A DNA stretch of 64,000 bases from JAIVGV01 sp032229975 (GTDB lineage Bacteria; Acidobacteriota; Blastocatellia; Pyrinomonadales; Pyrinomonadaceae): assembly GCA_032229975.1 (NCBI GenBank), contig JAVXVG010000003.1:1-64000 (forward strand), given 5' to 3'. The notes under the pieces are model-generated. The model had not been told where the DNA came from. It saw only the letters and a program-made list of their open reading frames with translations, and made no database searches. Numbering within the stretch: the stretch's first letter is position 1; the number at the start of each line of letters is the position of its first letter. Shown here one piece after another: positions 35,849 through 45,012 of the stretch. Position numbers and translations under genes: made by a program.

Positions 35849-37084
35849 TCAAATGCACTCGCACCCCTTGTTGACTTGAATCGCGCCTTCACCGACCTCG
35901 CCGCGCGCCAACTCATGATAGAGCTTCAACCATGCACCGCGCACGGACGCCCAACTGTAATTATCGCACGCGCGCCGCGCCGCGCCGGCGATGCGCGCCG
36001 TTAACTTCTCGTCTTCGAGCAGACGGAGCGCGCACGCGGCCATCGCTTCGTGATCGCCGCGACGCACGAGCAGGCCCGTCTCGCCGTCGGTCAAGATGTA
36101 AGGGATGCCGCCCGCGTCCGTCGTCACGACGGGCAGGCCCGATGCGTAAGCCTCGATGATCGAGCCCGGCATATTATCAATGTCCGAGCTGTTCAGATAG
36201 ATGTCCGCCGCGTCGTACAACTCGTGCATCCGCTCTTGCGCGATGCGACCGGCGAAGGTCGTGTTTTTGAGATCGAGTTCGCGCGCGAGTCGTTCGAGCT
36301 TCGCGCGTTGGCTTCCGTCGCCCGCCACCGTCAAACGCGCTTCGGGGAAACGCGCTTGCACGAGCGCGAAGGCGCGTAAGGTGCAGCCGACGTTGTAGAG
36401 CGGCTCAAGATTTCGGTTCGACAGAAAGATGGGACGCAGGGGCGTGCGCTCGCGGAAGCGGAAGCGTTCGGTCTCGACGATGTTGAAGATGGCCCGCGCG
36501 CGCAAGTTGAAACGCGCGAAGACATCGACGAGATAACCCGAAGGCGCGACGATCACGTCGGGCAGACGCAAGAGCCTGCGTGCCGCGCGCGAGCGACGCA
36601 AATGATCTTCGGCCTCGCCGCTACGATAGTTCAAGACGATGCGCTTGCCGTAGAGCTTCGATGCAAGCAGCGCGGGTGTCGGCGAGATGATGAACGACAA
36701 GTAGGAAGCTGAGAAGACGTGGATCACGTCGTAGCGTCGCACCTCGCCGAGTAGTCGCAGCCAGTAGAGCGCGGTCGTGCGAATGCTTCGCACATACTTC
36801 ACCGCCTGCCAGCGACGCAGAGAGCGCGGGAACTCCGGGTTGATCGGCAGGAAGCCGACTTCGAGCGAAGGTTCTGCGCGCAACTGTTCGAGCAGCCGCG
36901 CAGCTTGCACGGCCTGCCCGCCGAGAATGTCGAGGGCCGGAGCGACGATGAGCACGCGCACGACGGGCGACGTTGCGACGGATGACGCGGCAAAGGGCAA
37001 CGTCGCAGCGTCGCGCGACGCTTCACCGTCGCGCCGTTGCGCGTCGCTCTGTCGTGTCGTTGTCATCGCTTCAGTCATCGTCAC
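35849..37084 (-). CDS. GT4 glycosyltransferase
   Basis: A 411-residue GT-B glycosyltransferase. After a disordered N-terminus of about 45 residues, VRVLIVAPALDILGGQAVQAARLLEQL starts the acceptor domain; the donor domain has FLSNRNLEPLYNV, LTVAGDGSQRAKLERLA, FAGRIAQERMHELYDAADIYLNSSDIDNMPGSIIEAYASGLPVV, the usual GT4 E-x7-E region. The start is GTG at 37084 (or ATG at 37078). One of five GT4-like transferases in the window. Confidence 0.92.
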   Translation of the reverse strand: MTMTEAMTTTRQSDAQRRDGEASRDAATLPFAASSVATSPVVRVLIVAPALDILGGQAVQAARLLEQLRAEPSLEVGFLPINPEFPRSLRRWQAVKYVRSIRTTALYWLRLLGEVRRYDVIHVFSASYLSFIISPTPALLASKLYGKRIVLNYRSGEAEDHLRRSRAARRLLRLPDVIVAPSGYLVDVFARFNLRARAIFNIVETERFRFRERTPLRPIFLSNRNLEPLYNVGCTLRAFALVQARFPEARLTVAGDGSQRAKLERLARELDLKNTTFAGRIAQERMHELYDAADIYLNSSDIDNMPGSIIEAYASGLPVVTTDAGGIPYILTDGETGLLVRRGDHEAMAACALRLLEDEKLTARIAGAARRACDNYSWASVRGAWLKLYHELARGEVGEGAIQVNKGCECI

Positions 37085-37131
37085 TATCGTCTCGCACGCG
37101 TTGCTGTCGTCTCGTCCGCGTTAGTTAGTCG

Positions 37132-38325
37132 CTAACGCTGCGCACCCTGCGCCGCACGTTGCGCGCTTTCGTTCGCGCGCGGACTCTTGCGCTCAAGTAA
37201 TTTTTGATAGAGATGCTCGGTGCGTTCGAGCTGCGCGGCGCAGGAGAATTTTTGCTCGACGACCTCGCGACCGCGCCGTCCCATCTCTCGCGCGCGCTCC
37301 GCATCTTGCAGCAGCGCGACGATGCGCGTTGCCATCGCTTCATCGTCGCCGGGCGCGACGATGAAGCCGGTCTGGCCCTCGACGATTGCCTCGCGCGCGC
37401 CGCCGATGTCGGTCGCAACGACGGGACGCGCCGCCGCCATGTACTCCGTGATCGAATTCGAGAATCCTTCGACGCCGCGCGAGCTGAGCACGCACACCTC
37501 TGAAATGTTGAGCAACTCCGACACTTCCGCGCAGCGACCCGTGAAGAAGGCGTGATCACGCAAGCCAAGCTCTGCGGCATAAACGCGCGTCTGCTCTAAC
37601 AACTGGCCCTCGCCCGCGAGCACGAACGCAGCTTCGGGCACAGCCTCGCGCACGCGTCGTGCGGCGCGAAGGAACGTCGATTGATCTTTCATCGCGTGGC
37701 GCATATTAGCCACGATGGTGACGAAGCGGCGCGCGCCTCCGGTCGGTAGGTTGAAGAGTCGCAAGGCTTCTTCGCGTGAGAGTCGCGGCTGCGGCGCGAC
37801 GCGCCGAACGTCCATGCCGTTGTAGATCGTCACGAGCTTGCGCGCAGGGAGGCCCGATGCGATCAGTTCTTGTCGTACTGCGTCAGAGTTGGCAACAACC
37901 GCGTGCGCGAGTTTATATGCACGTCGCTCCGTCCAGAGCTGCGCGCGTGTCTTCGTGCCCGCCGTCTCGCGACGCGCGGCGATGCGGACAGGCACGTGGG
38001 CCAGAGCAGCCGCCGTCATGCCGAAGACGTTGGTGTAGAAGTCGAACGTCTGCACGATGTCGATCTCTCGCTCGCGCAGGTAGCGCGCGCAGCGACGCAG
38101 TTGAGCGATCATGTTGCGGTCGTAGAAACTAGTGAGCGGGAACGATGGAATCTCGCCCAAGTTCAAACGCTCGACTTCGCCGCGCAGCACGCCGCCATCT
38201 TTGAGGCACGCGACGCGGACGCGATAGCGGCCCGACTCGTGGAGCAGTCGGGCCAACTGCACAGCCTGACGCTCGCTGCCGCCCTGATCGAAGCTGCTCG
38301 TGAAGATGACGACGTTTGGTTTCAT
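37132..38325 (-). CDS. GT4 glycosyltransferase
   Basis: A 397-residue GT-B glycosyltransferase. It starts MKPNVVIFTSSFDQGGSERQAVQLARLL, a typical GT4 glycine-rich loop, with YNGMDVRRV and MRHAMKDQSTFLRAARRV in the middle, and donor site LAGEGQLLEQTR, FTGRCAEVSELLNISEVCVLSSRGVEGFSNSITEYMAAARPVVATD. The ATG at 38325 is chosen over upstream starts that would overlap the asnB gene. Sugar specificity cannot be read from the sequence. Confidence 0.92.
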   Translation of the reverse strand: MKPNVVIFTSSFDQGGSERQAVQLARLLHESGRYRVRVACLKDGGVLRGEVERLNLGEIPSFPLTSFYDRNMIAQLRRCARYLREREIDIVQTFDFYTNVFGMTAAALAHVPVRIAARRETAGTKTRAQLWTERRAYKLAHAVVANSDAVRQELIASGLPARKLVTIYNGMDVRRVAPQPRLSREEALRLFNLPTGGARRFVTIVANMRHAMKDQSTFLRAARRVREAVPEAAFVLAGEGQLLEQTRVYAAELGLRDHAFFTGRCAEVSELLNISEVCVLSSRGVEGFSNSITEYMAAARPVVATDIGGAREAIVEGQTGFIVAPGDDEAMATRIVALLQDAERAREMGRRGREVVEQKFSCAAQLERTEHLYQKLLERKSPRANESAQRAAQGAQR

Positions 38326-38353
38326 CTTGAATGCAGTGACTCGCAAACTAGCG

Positions 38354-40294
38354 TCACGCACGACTCGTTGCGTGCGACAACTTCTCATCGGCAGGTTTTA
38401 AAACTTCTGTCGCGTTCGACATCGCGCCCGCACCGCTTTCGCTCTGTTCGTGCCTGAACCACGTTTCGAGCACGAAGATGTACCAGAGTTGATTCGGCAC
38501 GAAGCCGCGCGCGGCGGTTCGTTGTAAAAGATCGCGCGCGGCTGTCGCGTCGATCCAGCCGCGTTGTTCAATGAGTGAATCGGTCAATAACTCTTCGAGC
38601 CGCGCGCGCCAGCGACCCGCGAGCCAACGCCCGACAGGTACGCCGAAGCCGCGCTTGCGACCGTGTGCAACGCGCTCGCCCAAGTGTCTGCGTGCCAGCT
38701 CGCGCAGGATCGCTTTCTGTTGCCCGCCTCGCAGGCGCACGTCATAAGGCAACCGCGCGGCGAACTCCCACAAATCTTGATCGAGGAAGGGCGAGCGCGC
38801 TTCGAGCGCGTGACGCATCGTCGCGCCGTCAACCTTTGTCAGATACTCGCCGACGAAGCGCGTGCGACGGTCGTACTCTAAAAATTCCGTCAGCATACGC
38901 CGCGCCGACGCGTGCGACCACGGGATGAGACGCTGCTCGACGTTTGCATCTCGCAAGCGCGCGCCGAGCAGGCCCTCGCGCAGATAGACGGGCAGCCCGT
39001 CGTGCGCGGAAGTGACCGCGCCGAGACCGCCGGTCGAGTAGTTGAGAAACGAAGCGGCGCGTCTCAACGATCCGGCGCGCGGCACGTGGGGGCCAGCTTT
39101 GAGCCACGCGCGCGCGGCGGTCGCGGGCAGACGGCGCGCAAGTCGTTCGGCGAGGTAAAAATGTTTGTGTTCGGGGTAGCCGAGAAAAACGTCGTCGCCT
39201 CCGTCGCCGGTCAAGAGCACGGTCGCCTCGTCTTTGACGGCGCGCGAGACTCTCAGCATTCCGAGCGCGGACGCGCACGCGAATGGCTCTGCGTAAGCCG
39301 ACACTTGCTCCTCGACCGAGGGCGCGTCGTCTGCCGAGAGCGCGAGCACGCGATGCTTGATCTTTAAGTGTCCGGCCGTTGCGCGTGCGTCTGCCGTCTC
39401 GTCCCATTCGTCGCCGGGCGTGCCCACTGTGAAGGCCGTCACGTCGCCGCCGAGCTTCGCGATGGCCCAACAGACCAGACTCGAATCGACACCGCCGCTC
39501 AACAGCGATCCGACCGGCACGTCGGCGAACAGACGCATCTCGACCGCGCGCACGAACAGTCGCTCTGTCTCTTCGACAGCTTCATCGAACGAAGGCGCAT
39601 CGTCGTTCGACGCGACGGGCGGCGTCCAGTAGGTGCGTGCGCGCGCGCCACTTTCTTTTGACCATTCGACGATCTCGCCCGCCGCCACTTTCGTCGCGCC
39701 CTCGTAGATCACGCGCGAGTCCGGCACGTAACCGAACTCTAAATAATCGACGACCGATTGATCGTCTATCTCTCCGACTAGTCCGGCCCTCTTGAGGGCG
39801 CGCACGTGGGAAGCGAACGCGATGCCGCCTTCATTGAGGCTCGCATAGACGAGCGGCTTGACGCCGAGTCGGTCGCGCACGAGAAACAGTTTGCGCTCTC
39901 GCTCATCCCACAGACCGAAGGCGAACATCCCGCGCAGACGCGCGACCAGAGCATCGATGCCCCACACGCGATAGCCTTCGACGAGAACTTCGGTGTCGGT
40001 CTGACTGTGAAAGAGCGTGCCGCGCGCTTCGAGTTCGCGGCGCAGCTCGCGGAAGTTGTAGATCGCGCCGTTGAAGGCGACGCCAACCTCGCCGTCAGCC
40101 GAGAGCATCGGCTGGTGGCCCGCTTCGCTCAGATCGAAGATCGCGAGTCGGCGGTGTCCGAGCACGCACGCGCGCCAAGCGTGTGAGCCTTCGCCGTCGG
40201 GCCCCCGTCGCGCGAGCGCACACGTCATCAGTCGCACCGCGTCCCTCGCGCCGCGCGCGTCCTCGAATCCAGCGATGCCTGCGATGCCGCACAT
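38354..40294 (-). CDS. asnB: AsnB-type glutamine amidotransferase (paralogue 2)
   Basis: A 646-residue protein beginning MCGIAGIAGF with the glutaminase nucleophile Cys2, so the start is 40294 although the frame extends 100 codons further. It has RRGPDGEG, NGAIYNF (Ala in place of the usual Glu of NGEIYN), RGMFAFGLWD, PP-loop SGGVDSS at 266-272, TGDGGDDVFLGYPEH and TKVDGATMRHALEARSPFLD. It is the most divergent of the four paralogues, which may reflect another acceptor. It lies 50 bp after paralogue 3. Confidence 0.93.
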   Translation of the reverse strand: MCGIAGIAGFEDARGARDAVRLMTCALARRGPDGEGSHAWRACVLGHRRLAIFDLSEAGHQPMLSADGEVGVAFNGAIYNFRELRRELEARGTLFHSQTDTEVLVEGYRVWGIDALVARLRGMFAFGLWDERERKLFLVRDRLGVKPLVYASLNEGGIAFASHVRALKRAGLVGEIDDQSVVDYLEFGYVPDSRVIYEGATKVAAGEIVEWSKESGARARTYWTPPVASNDDAPSFDEAVEETERLFVRAVEMRLFADVPVGSLLSGGVDSSLVCWAIAKLGGDVTAFTVGTPGDEWDETADARATAGHLKIKHRVLALSADDAPSVEEQVSAYAEPFACASALGMLRVSRAVKDEATVLLTGDGGDDVFLGYPEHKHFYLAERLARRLPATAARAWLKAGPHVPRAGSLRRAASFLNYSTGGLGAVTSAHDGLPVYLREGLLGARLRDANVEQRLIPWSHASARRMLTEFLEYDRRTRFVGEYLTKVDGATMRHALEARSPFLDQDLWEFAARLPYDVRLRGGQQKAILRELARRHLGERVAHGRKRGFGVPVGRWLAGRWRARLEELLTDSLIEQRGWIDATAARDLLQRTAARGFVPNQLWYIFVLETWFRHEQSESGAGAMSNATEVLKPADEKLSHATSRA

Positions 40295-40344
40295 GACTTT
40301 GAGACCTGTCCTCGTTAAAGACTCAAACGATCCGGCTATCCACC

Positions 40345-42285
40345 TTAACCGACCGCAACCGGCAGCGACGCATCGACAGCGACGCGCGCGTTCGCGCCCG
40401 CATCGTCGATGAAGATGCGATGCCAGAGTTCGAGCATGAAGAGAGACCAGAGCGGCGCGGCGTGATCGCGTCGCCCGCGCTCGTGCTCGGATAACAACTG
40501 CGCGACGTAGGCCGGATCGACGTAGCCGCGCGAGCGTGCGCGATGATCGGTCAGGGTGTCGCGCATCTGCTCGCGCAGTTGCGCGTTGATCCACTGCTGG
40601 ATCGGCACGCCGAAGCCCTGCTTCGGGCGATGCAGAATCTCCGCAGGCACGAAGTCGGAGATCGCACGTTTGAAGATGTGTTTCGTCTCGCCGCCTCTGA
40701 GCTTGAGATGGGCCGGTATGCGCGCGACGAACTCGATCAACTTGTGATCGAGCAAAGGCGCGCGCGCTTCCAGAGAGACCGCCATGCTCATGCGATCGAC
40801 TTTGGTCAGGATGTCGCCGGGCAGATAGGTCTTGCTGTCGAGGTAGAGCAGCGCGTCGAGCGGTTCATCTGTTTGCACGCGCGCGGCGAGTGAGCGGAAG
40901 GTCGCGCCCGTCGATTCGTCGTCTCTCAGTTGCGCGGCGAAGGCGTGCGTGTAGAGTGCGCGCTTCGTCAGTCGCGTGAAGACGGAGACGCTATCGAGAA
41001 AGCGATCCACGGCGTCGAGCGAGACGTTGTGCAGGTAGTTGCGCCCCCACGCGCCGTGCGGCAGGCGTTGACTCAAGGGGCGCATCAGGCCCTCGCGCAC
41101 GACGCGCGGCACGCGCTCGAAGCTCGTGCGCTGCTGCTCGACGAGGTAGCGCGTGTAGCCCGCGAACAACTCGTCGCCGCCGTCGCCGGAGAGGGCCACC
41201 GTGACGTGCTCGCGCGCGAGCTTCGAGACCATGTAGGTCGGCAGCGCGGATGGATCGGCGAACGGCTCGTCGAAGTGCCACGCGAGCTCGTCAATGAGTT
41301 GGACGATGTCGGGCGTGACGACGAACTCATGATGCTCCGTGTTGAAGTGTCGTGCGGTGACGCGCGCATATTTCAGTTCATCATAGCTGTCTTCGTTGAA
41401 GCCGATGGAGAAAGTCTTGACGGGGCGATCTGTGTGTCGCGCCATCAAGCCGACGACCGCGCTCGAATCGATGCCGCCCGAGAGGAACGCGCCGAGCGGC
41501 ACATCGGCGATCAGGCGTATGCGTACTGATTCGTCGAGCAGCGCGCGCAACTCTTCAAGGTAGTCTTCGGCGCGTCGCGTCTTCGCGCCGTCGTCGTGCG
41601 CGAACTCGAAATCCCAATATTGTTTGAGCGCGAGCGAGCCGTTCGCGTAAGTCAGATGATGGCCGGGCGGGAGTTTGTTGACGCCGCGCAGGATGCAGAG
41701 CGGATCGGGCACGTAGCCGAACGTGAGATAAGCATCGACGGCTTGCGGGTTGATCTCGCGCTCGATCTCCGTGTGCTCCAAGAGCGACTTCAACTCGGAG
41801 CCAAAGACGAGCGTGCCGCGCGGCGTGAGCGCGTAGTAAAGCGGCTTCTTGCCGACGCGGTCGCGCGCCAGAAACAGCTCCTTCTTGCGCGCGTCCCAGA
41901 TGGCGAAGGCGAACATCCCGCGCAAATGTTCGACGCAAGCCGCGCCATACTCTTCGTAGGCGTGAACAATCGCTTCGGTGTCGGAGTGCGTGCGAAATCG
42001 GTGGCCGCGCGCTTCGAGTTCCGCGTGCAGCTCTTTGAAATTATAGATTTCGCCGTTGAAGACGATGGTGACGCTGTCGTCCTCGTTTGAGATCGGCTGG
42101 TGGCCGCCCGCGAGATCGATGATCGAGAGGCGACGCATTCCGAGCGCGACGTGATCGGCGACGAGCGTCCCCTGATCGTCGGGCCCCCTGTGCGTGATGA
42201 CGCTTAACATCCGTTCGAGCACGTCGGCGCGTTCGCGCGCCGGGGGCGCGTCGCGAGTGTTCACAAATCCGGCGATGCCACACAT
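40345..42285 (-). CDS. asnB: AsnB-type glutamine amidotransferase (paralogue 3)
   Basis: A 646-residue protein with Cys2 (MCGIAGFVNTR), THRGPDDQG, NGEIYNF, RGMFAFAIWD, PP-loop SGGIDSS at 269-275, SGDGGDELFAGYTRY and LTKVDRMSMAVSLEARAPLLD. Its glutaminase half is very close to paralogue 4 (61549-63435), including SDTEAIVHAYEEYG. The start at 42285 is set by the nucleophile. It follows the flippase gene by 17 bp in operon B. Confidence 0.93.
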   Translation of the reverse strand: MCGIAGFVNTRDAPPARERADVLERMLSVITHRGPDDQGTLVADHVALGMRRLSIIDLAGGHQPISNEDDSVTIVFNGEIYNFKELHAELEARGHRFRTHSDTEAIVHAYEEYGAACVEHLRGMFAFAIWDARKKELFLARDRVGKKPLYYALTPRGTLVFGSELKSLLEHTEIEREINPQAVDAYLTFGYVPDPLCILRGVNKLPPGHHLTYANGSLALKQYWDFEFAHDDGAKTRRAEDYLEELRALLDESVRIRLIADVPLGAFLSGGIDSSAVVGLMARHTDRPVKTFSIGFNEDSYDELKYARVTARHFNTEHHEFVVTPDIVQLIDELAWHFDEPFADPSALPTYMVSKLAREHVTVALSGDGGDELFAGYTRYLVEQQRTSFERVPRVVREGLMRPLSQRLPHGAWGRNYLHNVSLDAVDRFLDSVSVFTRLTKRALYTHAFAAQLRDDESTGATFRSLAARVQTDEPLDALLYLDSKTYLPGDILTKVDRMSMAVSLEARAPLLDHKLIEFVARIPAHLKLRGGETKHIFKRAISDFVPAEILHRPKQGFGVPIQQWINAQLREQMRDTLTDHRARSRGYVDPAYVAQLLSEHERGRRDHAAPLWSLFMLELWHRIFIDDAGANARVAVDASLPVAVG

Positions 42286-42302
42286 GAGTAGTTCTCTCGC
42301 TC

Positions 42303-43841
42303 TCAGATGACGGGCTGCGCGGCGCGGCGTGCGAAGCGACCGACGTGCGGCAGTCTGGCGAGACGGCCCGCGAGTGATGCGCGCTCTTCGGGCGTGATGA
42401 TCCGCATCGTCCAGATCGCCAACGCGTAAACGGACGCGAAGACCGAGCCGCACGCGACGAGTATGACGAACGGGCGTTGCCCTGAGAGCAGCGCGCGCAC
42501 GATCCACGCCGCCGTGCCCGCAACGGTGGCCGCCGCCGCCAGCTTGCCCACGTCCTTCAACAACACCAAGTCGCGCGCACGCACGCCGACGATGCGCGCG
42601 GCTTTCGCGAGCGTGATGATGCGCTCGACGAAGTTGAAGCAGACGACGAGCGTGATGACGCCGACGAGTCCGAGTCGCGGCGTGCCGAACCAGAGCGCGG
42701 TGAGCATGGCGACGAAGAGCGCGGCGCGCAGTCGCAGCAGAAAGAAGCGATGCTCGGCGTAGGCGCGCATGACGGGATCGTAGATGCCCGACATGAAGTA
42801 GATCAAGATCATCGTCAGGTTGATGACGAAGACGGGCGTGCTCGCCAGATACTTCGCCGTGAAGAGGAAGAGTATGAACTCGCGCGCGACGACCACGAGC
42901 AGCGCGTAGATGGCGAAATAAACGAGCGCGAGCTTGCGCATCATCGAAGCGGTCAGCGCGATGATCTCGCGTGGCCGGTTCTCCTTCTGCAAGAGGTTCA
43001 CGCGCGGGATCATGACCGCGCCCACAGAGTCGCTGAGGATGTGTATGAGTGGGAGATCAAAACAGCCGGTGGAATAGACGGCGAAGGCGGCTGCGCCGAA
43101 GAAGTGCGAGACGAAATAGTTGTGCACGTCGAGCTGCAAGGCGTAGAGCAGTCCGGCCAGTCCGAGTGGTAGCGCGTAGCTCAACTGCCGGCCCAAGAGC
43201 GCGAAGTCGAGCCCGCGCGCAAACGCACGGAAGCGCACTTGCATATAGACGAGCAGCACGATGGCCTGCAACACGCCCTGCGCGATGGCCGCCCAGAGCA
43301 ACGCCTCGACCGTGCCGAACAGAAGCGCGGCGGAGAGCATTAGGATCGCGCGCGTCACTTGCAGCGCGACGATCAAGACGGTCGCGATTCTCACCTCTTG
43401 ATTCGCGAGCGCAAGATATTCGAGATGCGACGTGCCGACCCACAAGAGTATTAACAGACTGAGGAGCGGCGCGAGCGGCACGAGTTCGGTGCTGTTAAAG
43501 ATCGTGACGAGCAGCACGGGGCGCAGGTAGAGCGCGAGCGCGGCTGCGCCCGCGACGAGCGCGAAGAAGAGCGTGATGTTCAAGACGACCGAGCCCTGTC
43601 GCTCGCGCTCGCGCGGCAGAAAGTAGAACGCGCTCATGTGAAAGCCGAGCGGCAGCACGTTGATGGCCGTCCCAACGACGAGGAAGACCTGTCGATAGAC
43701 GCCGAGCGACTCTTGACTTAGACGCCGCACGAGCAATAGCGGCAGCGCGAAGCTCGCCGCGAACGCGAGCGTGCGGGCCACCATCAGCCAGAATGCTCTG
43801 ATGGTCAGCGACCCGCCTTCTTGTTTAATTTCAGACGCCAT
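42303..43841 (-). CDS. Wzx-type polysaccharide flippase
   Basis: A 512-residue membrane protein with about 12-14 helices, of the MOP/polysaccharide-transporter superfamily. The N-terminal GGSLTIRAFWLMVARTLAFAASFALPLLLVRRLSQESLGVYRQVF is typical, with the arginine-rich loop and FYFLPRERE. It should flip undecaprenyl-linked repeat units to the periplasm for the O-antigen-polymerase-like proteins. The ATG at 43841 has AGGA about 10 bp upstream. It is the only flippase in the window although there are two initiating transferases and two ligase/polymerases. Confidence 0.92.
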   Translation of the reverse strand: MASEIKQEGGSLTIRAFWLMVARTLAFAASFALPLLLVRRLSQESLGVYRQVFLVVGTAINVLPLGFHMSAFYFLPRERERQGSVVLNITLFFALVAGAAALALYLRPVLLVTIFNSTELVPLAPLLSLLILLWVGTSHLEYLALANQEVRIATVLIVALQVTRAILMLSAALLFGTVEALLWAAIAQGVLQAIVLLVYMQVRFRAFARGLDFALLGRQLSYALPLGLAGLLYALQLDVHNYFVSHFFGAAAFAVYSTGCFDLPLIHILSDSVGAVMIPRVNLLQKENRPREIIALTASMMRKLALVYFAIYALLVVVAREFILFLFTAKYLASTPVFVINLTMILIYFMSGIYDPVMRAYAEHRFFLLRLRAALFVAMLTALWFGTPRLGLVGVITLVVCFNFVERIITLAKAARIVGVRARDLVLLKDVGKLAAAATVAGTAAWIVRALLSGQRPFVILVACGSVFASVYALAIWTMRIITPEERASLAGRLARLPHVGRFARRAAQPVI

Positions 43842-43876
43842 GCGCCATCCTGTTAAGCTCCGGCCCCTTCGCTCGT

Positions 43877-43926
43877 CATTCAATTTTAATCAATCAACTT
43901 TTGATTTCACTCATTCAACTTTTCAT
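43877..43926. repeat. Heptamer array (CATTCAA/CTTTTGA type)
   Basis: CATTCAA, TTTTAAT, CAATCAA, CTTTTGA, TTTCACT, CATTCAA, CTTTTCA follow in exact 7-bp steps from about 43878. The array spans the gap between the GT2 and flippase genes and includes the GT2 stop codon. Confidence 0.75.
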
Positions 43927-45012
43927 GGTCGCCTGTTGACGCGCTCTCGCCTGACCGATCAGCCCGCGCCAGAAGCCGCAGCCCCACACGCAGTGTACGA
44001 CGAAGAATGATGCGGCGATGGGCGCGACTAGTTTGTAATGGCCCTCGCGTCGCGCGAGCGAGACAGCGAATGCGAGCGCGGGCAAGAGGTACACGCCGAA
44101 CTCAACGAGCAGCAGCCACCACGCCGGACGCCAAGCGAAGCCGAGCAGCATCGCGCCGACGAGCGACGCGACGAAGGCGGGCGCAACCGCGTGTCGCCAA
44201 CGAATGGAGCGCGGGTGCTGTTTGAGCATCCGCGCCTTCCAGAGGCCATAACGGAAATACTGTCGCGCGAGTGTGCCGAGCGTCGGGCGCGCGTAGTAGA
44301 TCGTGTGCGCGTTAGTGTCGAGCACGACGCGGCCACCTTGCGCGCGCACTCGGTAGTTGAAGTCGTAATCCTCGTTCGCAAGCAGCGACTCATCGAAGCC
44401 GCCCAAGCGTTGCCACAGAGATTTGCGGAAGACGCCGAAGGGCACGGTGTCCACATCGCGTGGCTGGCCCGCGTGAGCGATGCGGTACTGCGCGTCGCCG
44501 ATGCCGAATGGATGCGCGACGACGATGGCCGCAGCGCGCGCCGTCGCAGTCTCCGTCGCCGAGCGGATGCGACAAGGCGTGCCGACGATCATGTTGCTTT
44601 CGTCGCCGAGCAGTTCGACGCAGCGACGCAAATAGTTTGACGAGGGAACGGCGTGCGCGTCCATGCGCGCGATGATCTCGCCGCGCGCCGCAGCGATGCC
44701 GAGATTGAGCGCGATGGGGATATGTCGCGCAGGATTATCCACGAGCCGGATGCTCAGATGTGGATGATGCGCGGCGCAGTCGGCCACGATGGCGCGCGTC
44801 GTGTCCGTCGAGCCGCCGTCAACGACGACGATCTCGCAACGATCTTCGTCATACTGCGACGCGAGACGCTCGATGACTTCGCCGATGAAACGCTCCTCGT
44901 TGAAGCACGGGATCACGATTGAGACGAACGGCAACGCCGCGACCGGCCCGACATCAGTCGCAGTCGTTGCGCGCGCGGGCGCGATCAGCGTTTGTGCAGT
45001 CGGCTCAAGCAT
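43915..45012 (-). CDS. GT2 glycosyltransferase, ExoA-like
   Basis: A 365-residue GT2 enzyme with membrane anchors. VSIVIPCFNEERFIGEVIERL, VDGGSTDTTRAIV, ARGEIIARMDAHAVP (metal-binding DxD equivalent), then FGVFRKSLWQRLGGFDESLLANEDYDFNYRVRAQGG and QYFRYGLWKARML, the pattern of succinoglycan ExoA-type transferases. Three or four C-terminal membrane helices follow. The ATG at 45012 overlaps the O-antigen ligase stop by 8 bp. Confidence 0.9.
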   Translation of the reverse strand: MLEPTAQTLIAPARATTATDVGPVAALPFVSIVIPCFNEERFIGEVIERLASQYDEDRCEIVVVDGGSTDTTRAIVADCAAHHPHLSIRLVDNPARHIPIALNLGIAAARGEIIARMDAHAVPSSNYLRRCVELLGDESNMIVGTPCRIRSATETATARAAAIVVAHPFGIGDAQYRIAHAGQPRDVDTVPFGVFRKSLWQRLGGFDESLLANEDYDFNYRVRAQGGRVVLDTNAHTIYYARPTLGTLARQYFRYGLWKARMLKQHPRSIRWRHAVAPAFVASLVGAMLLGFAWRPAWWLLLVEFGVYLLPALAFAVSLARREGHYKLVAPIAASFFVVHCVWGCGFWRGLIGQARARQQATMKS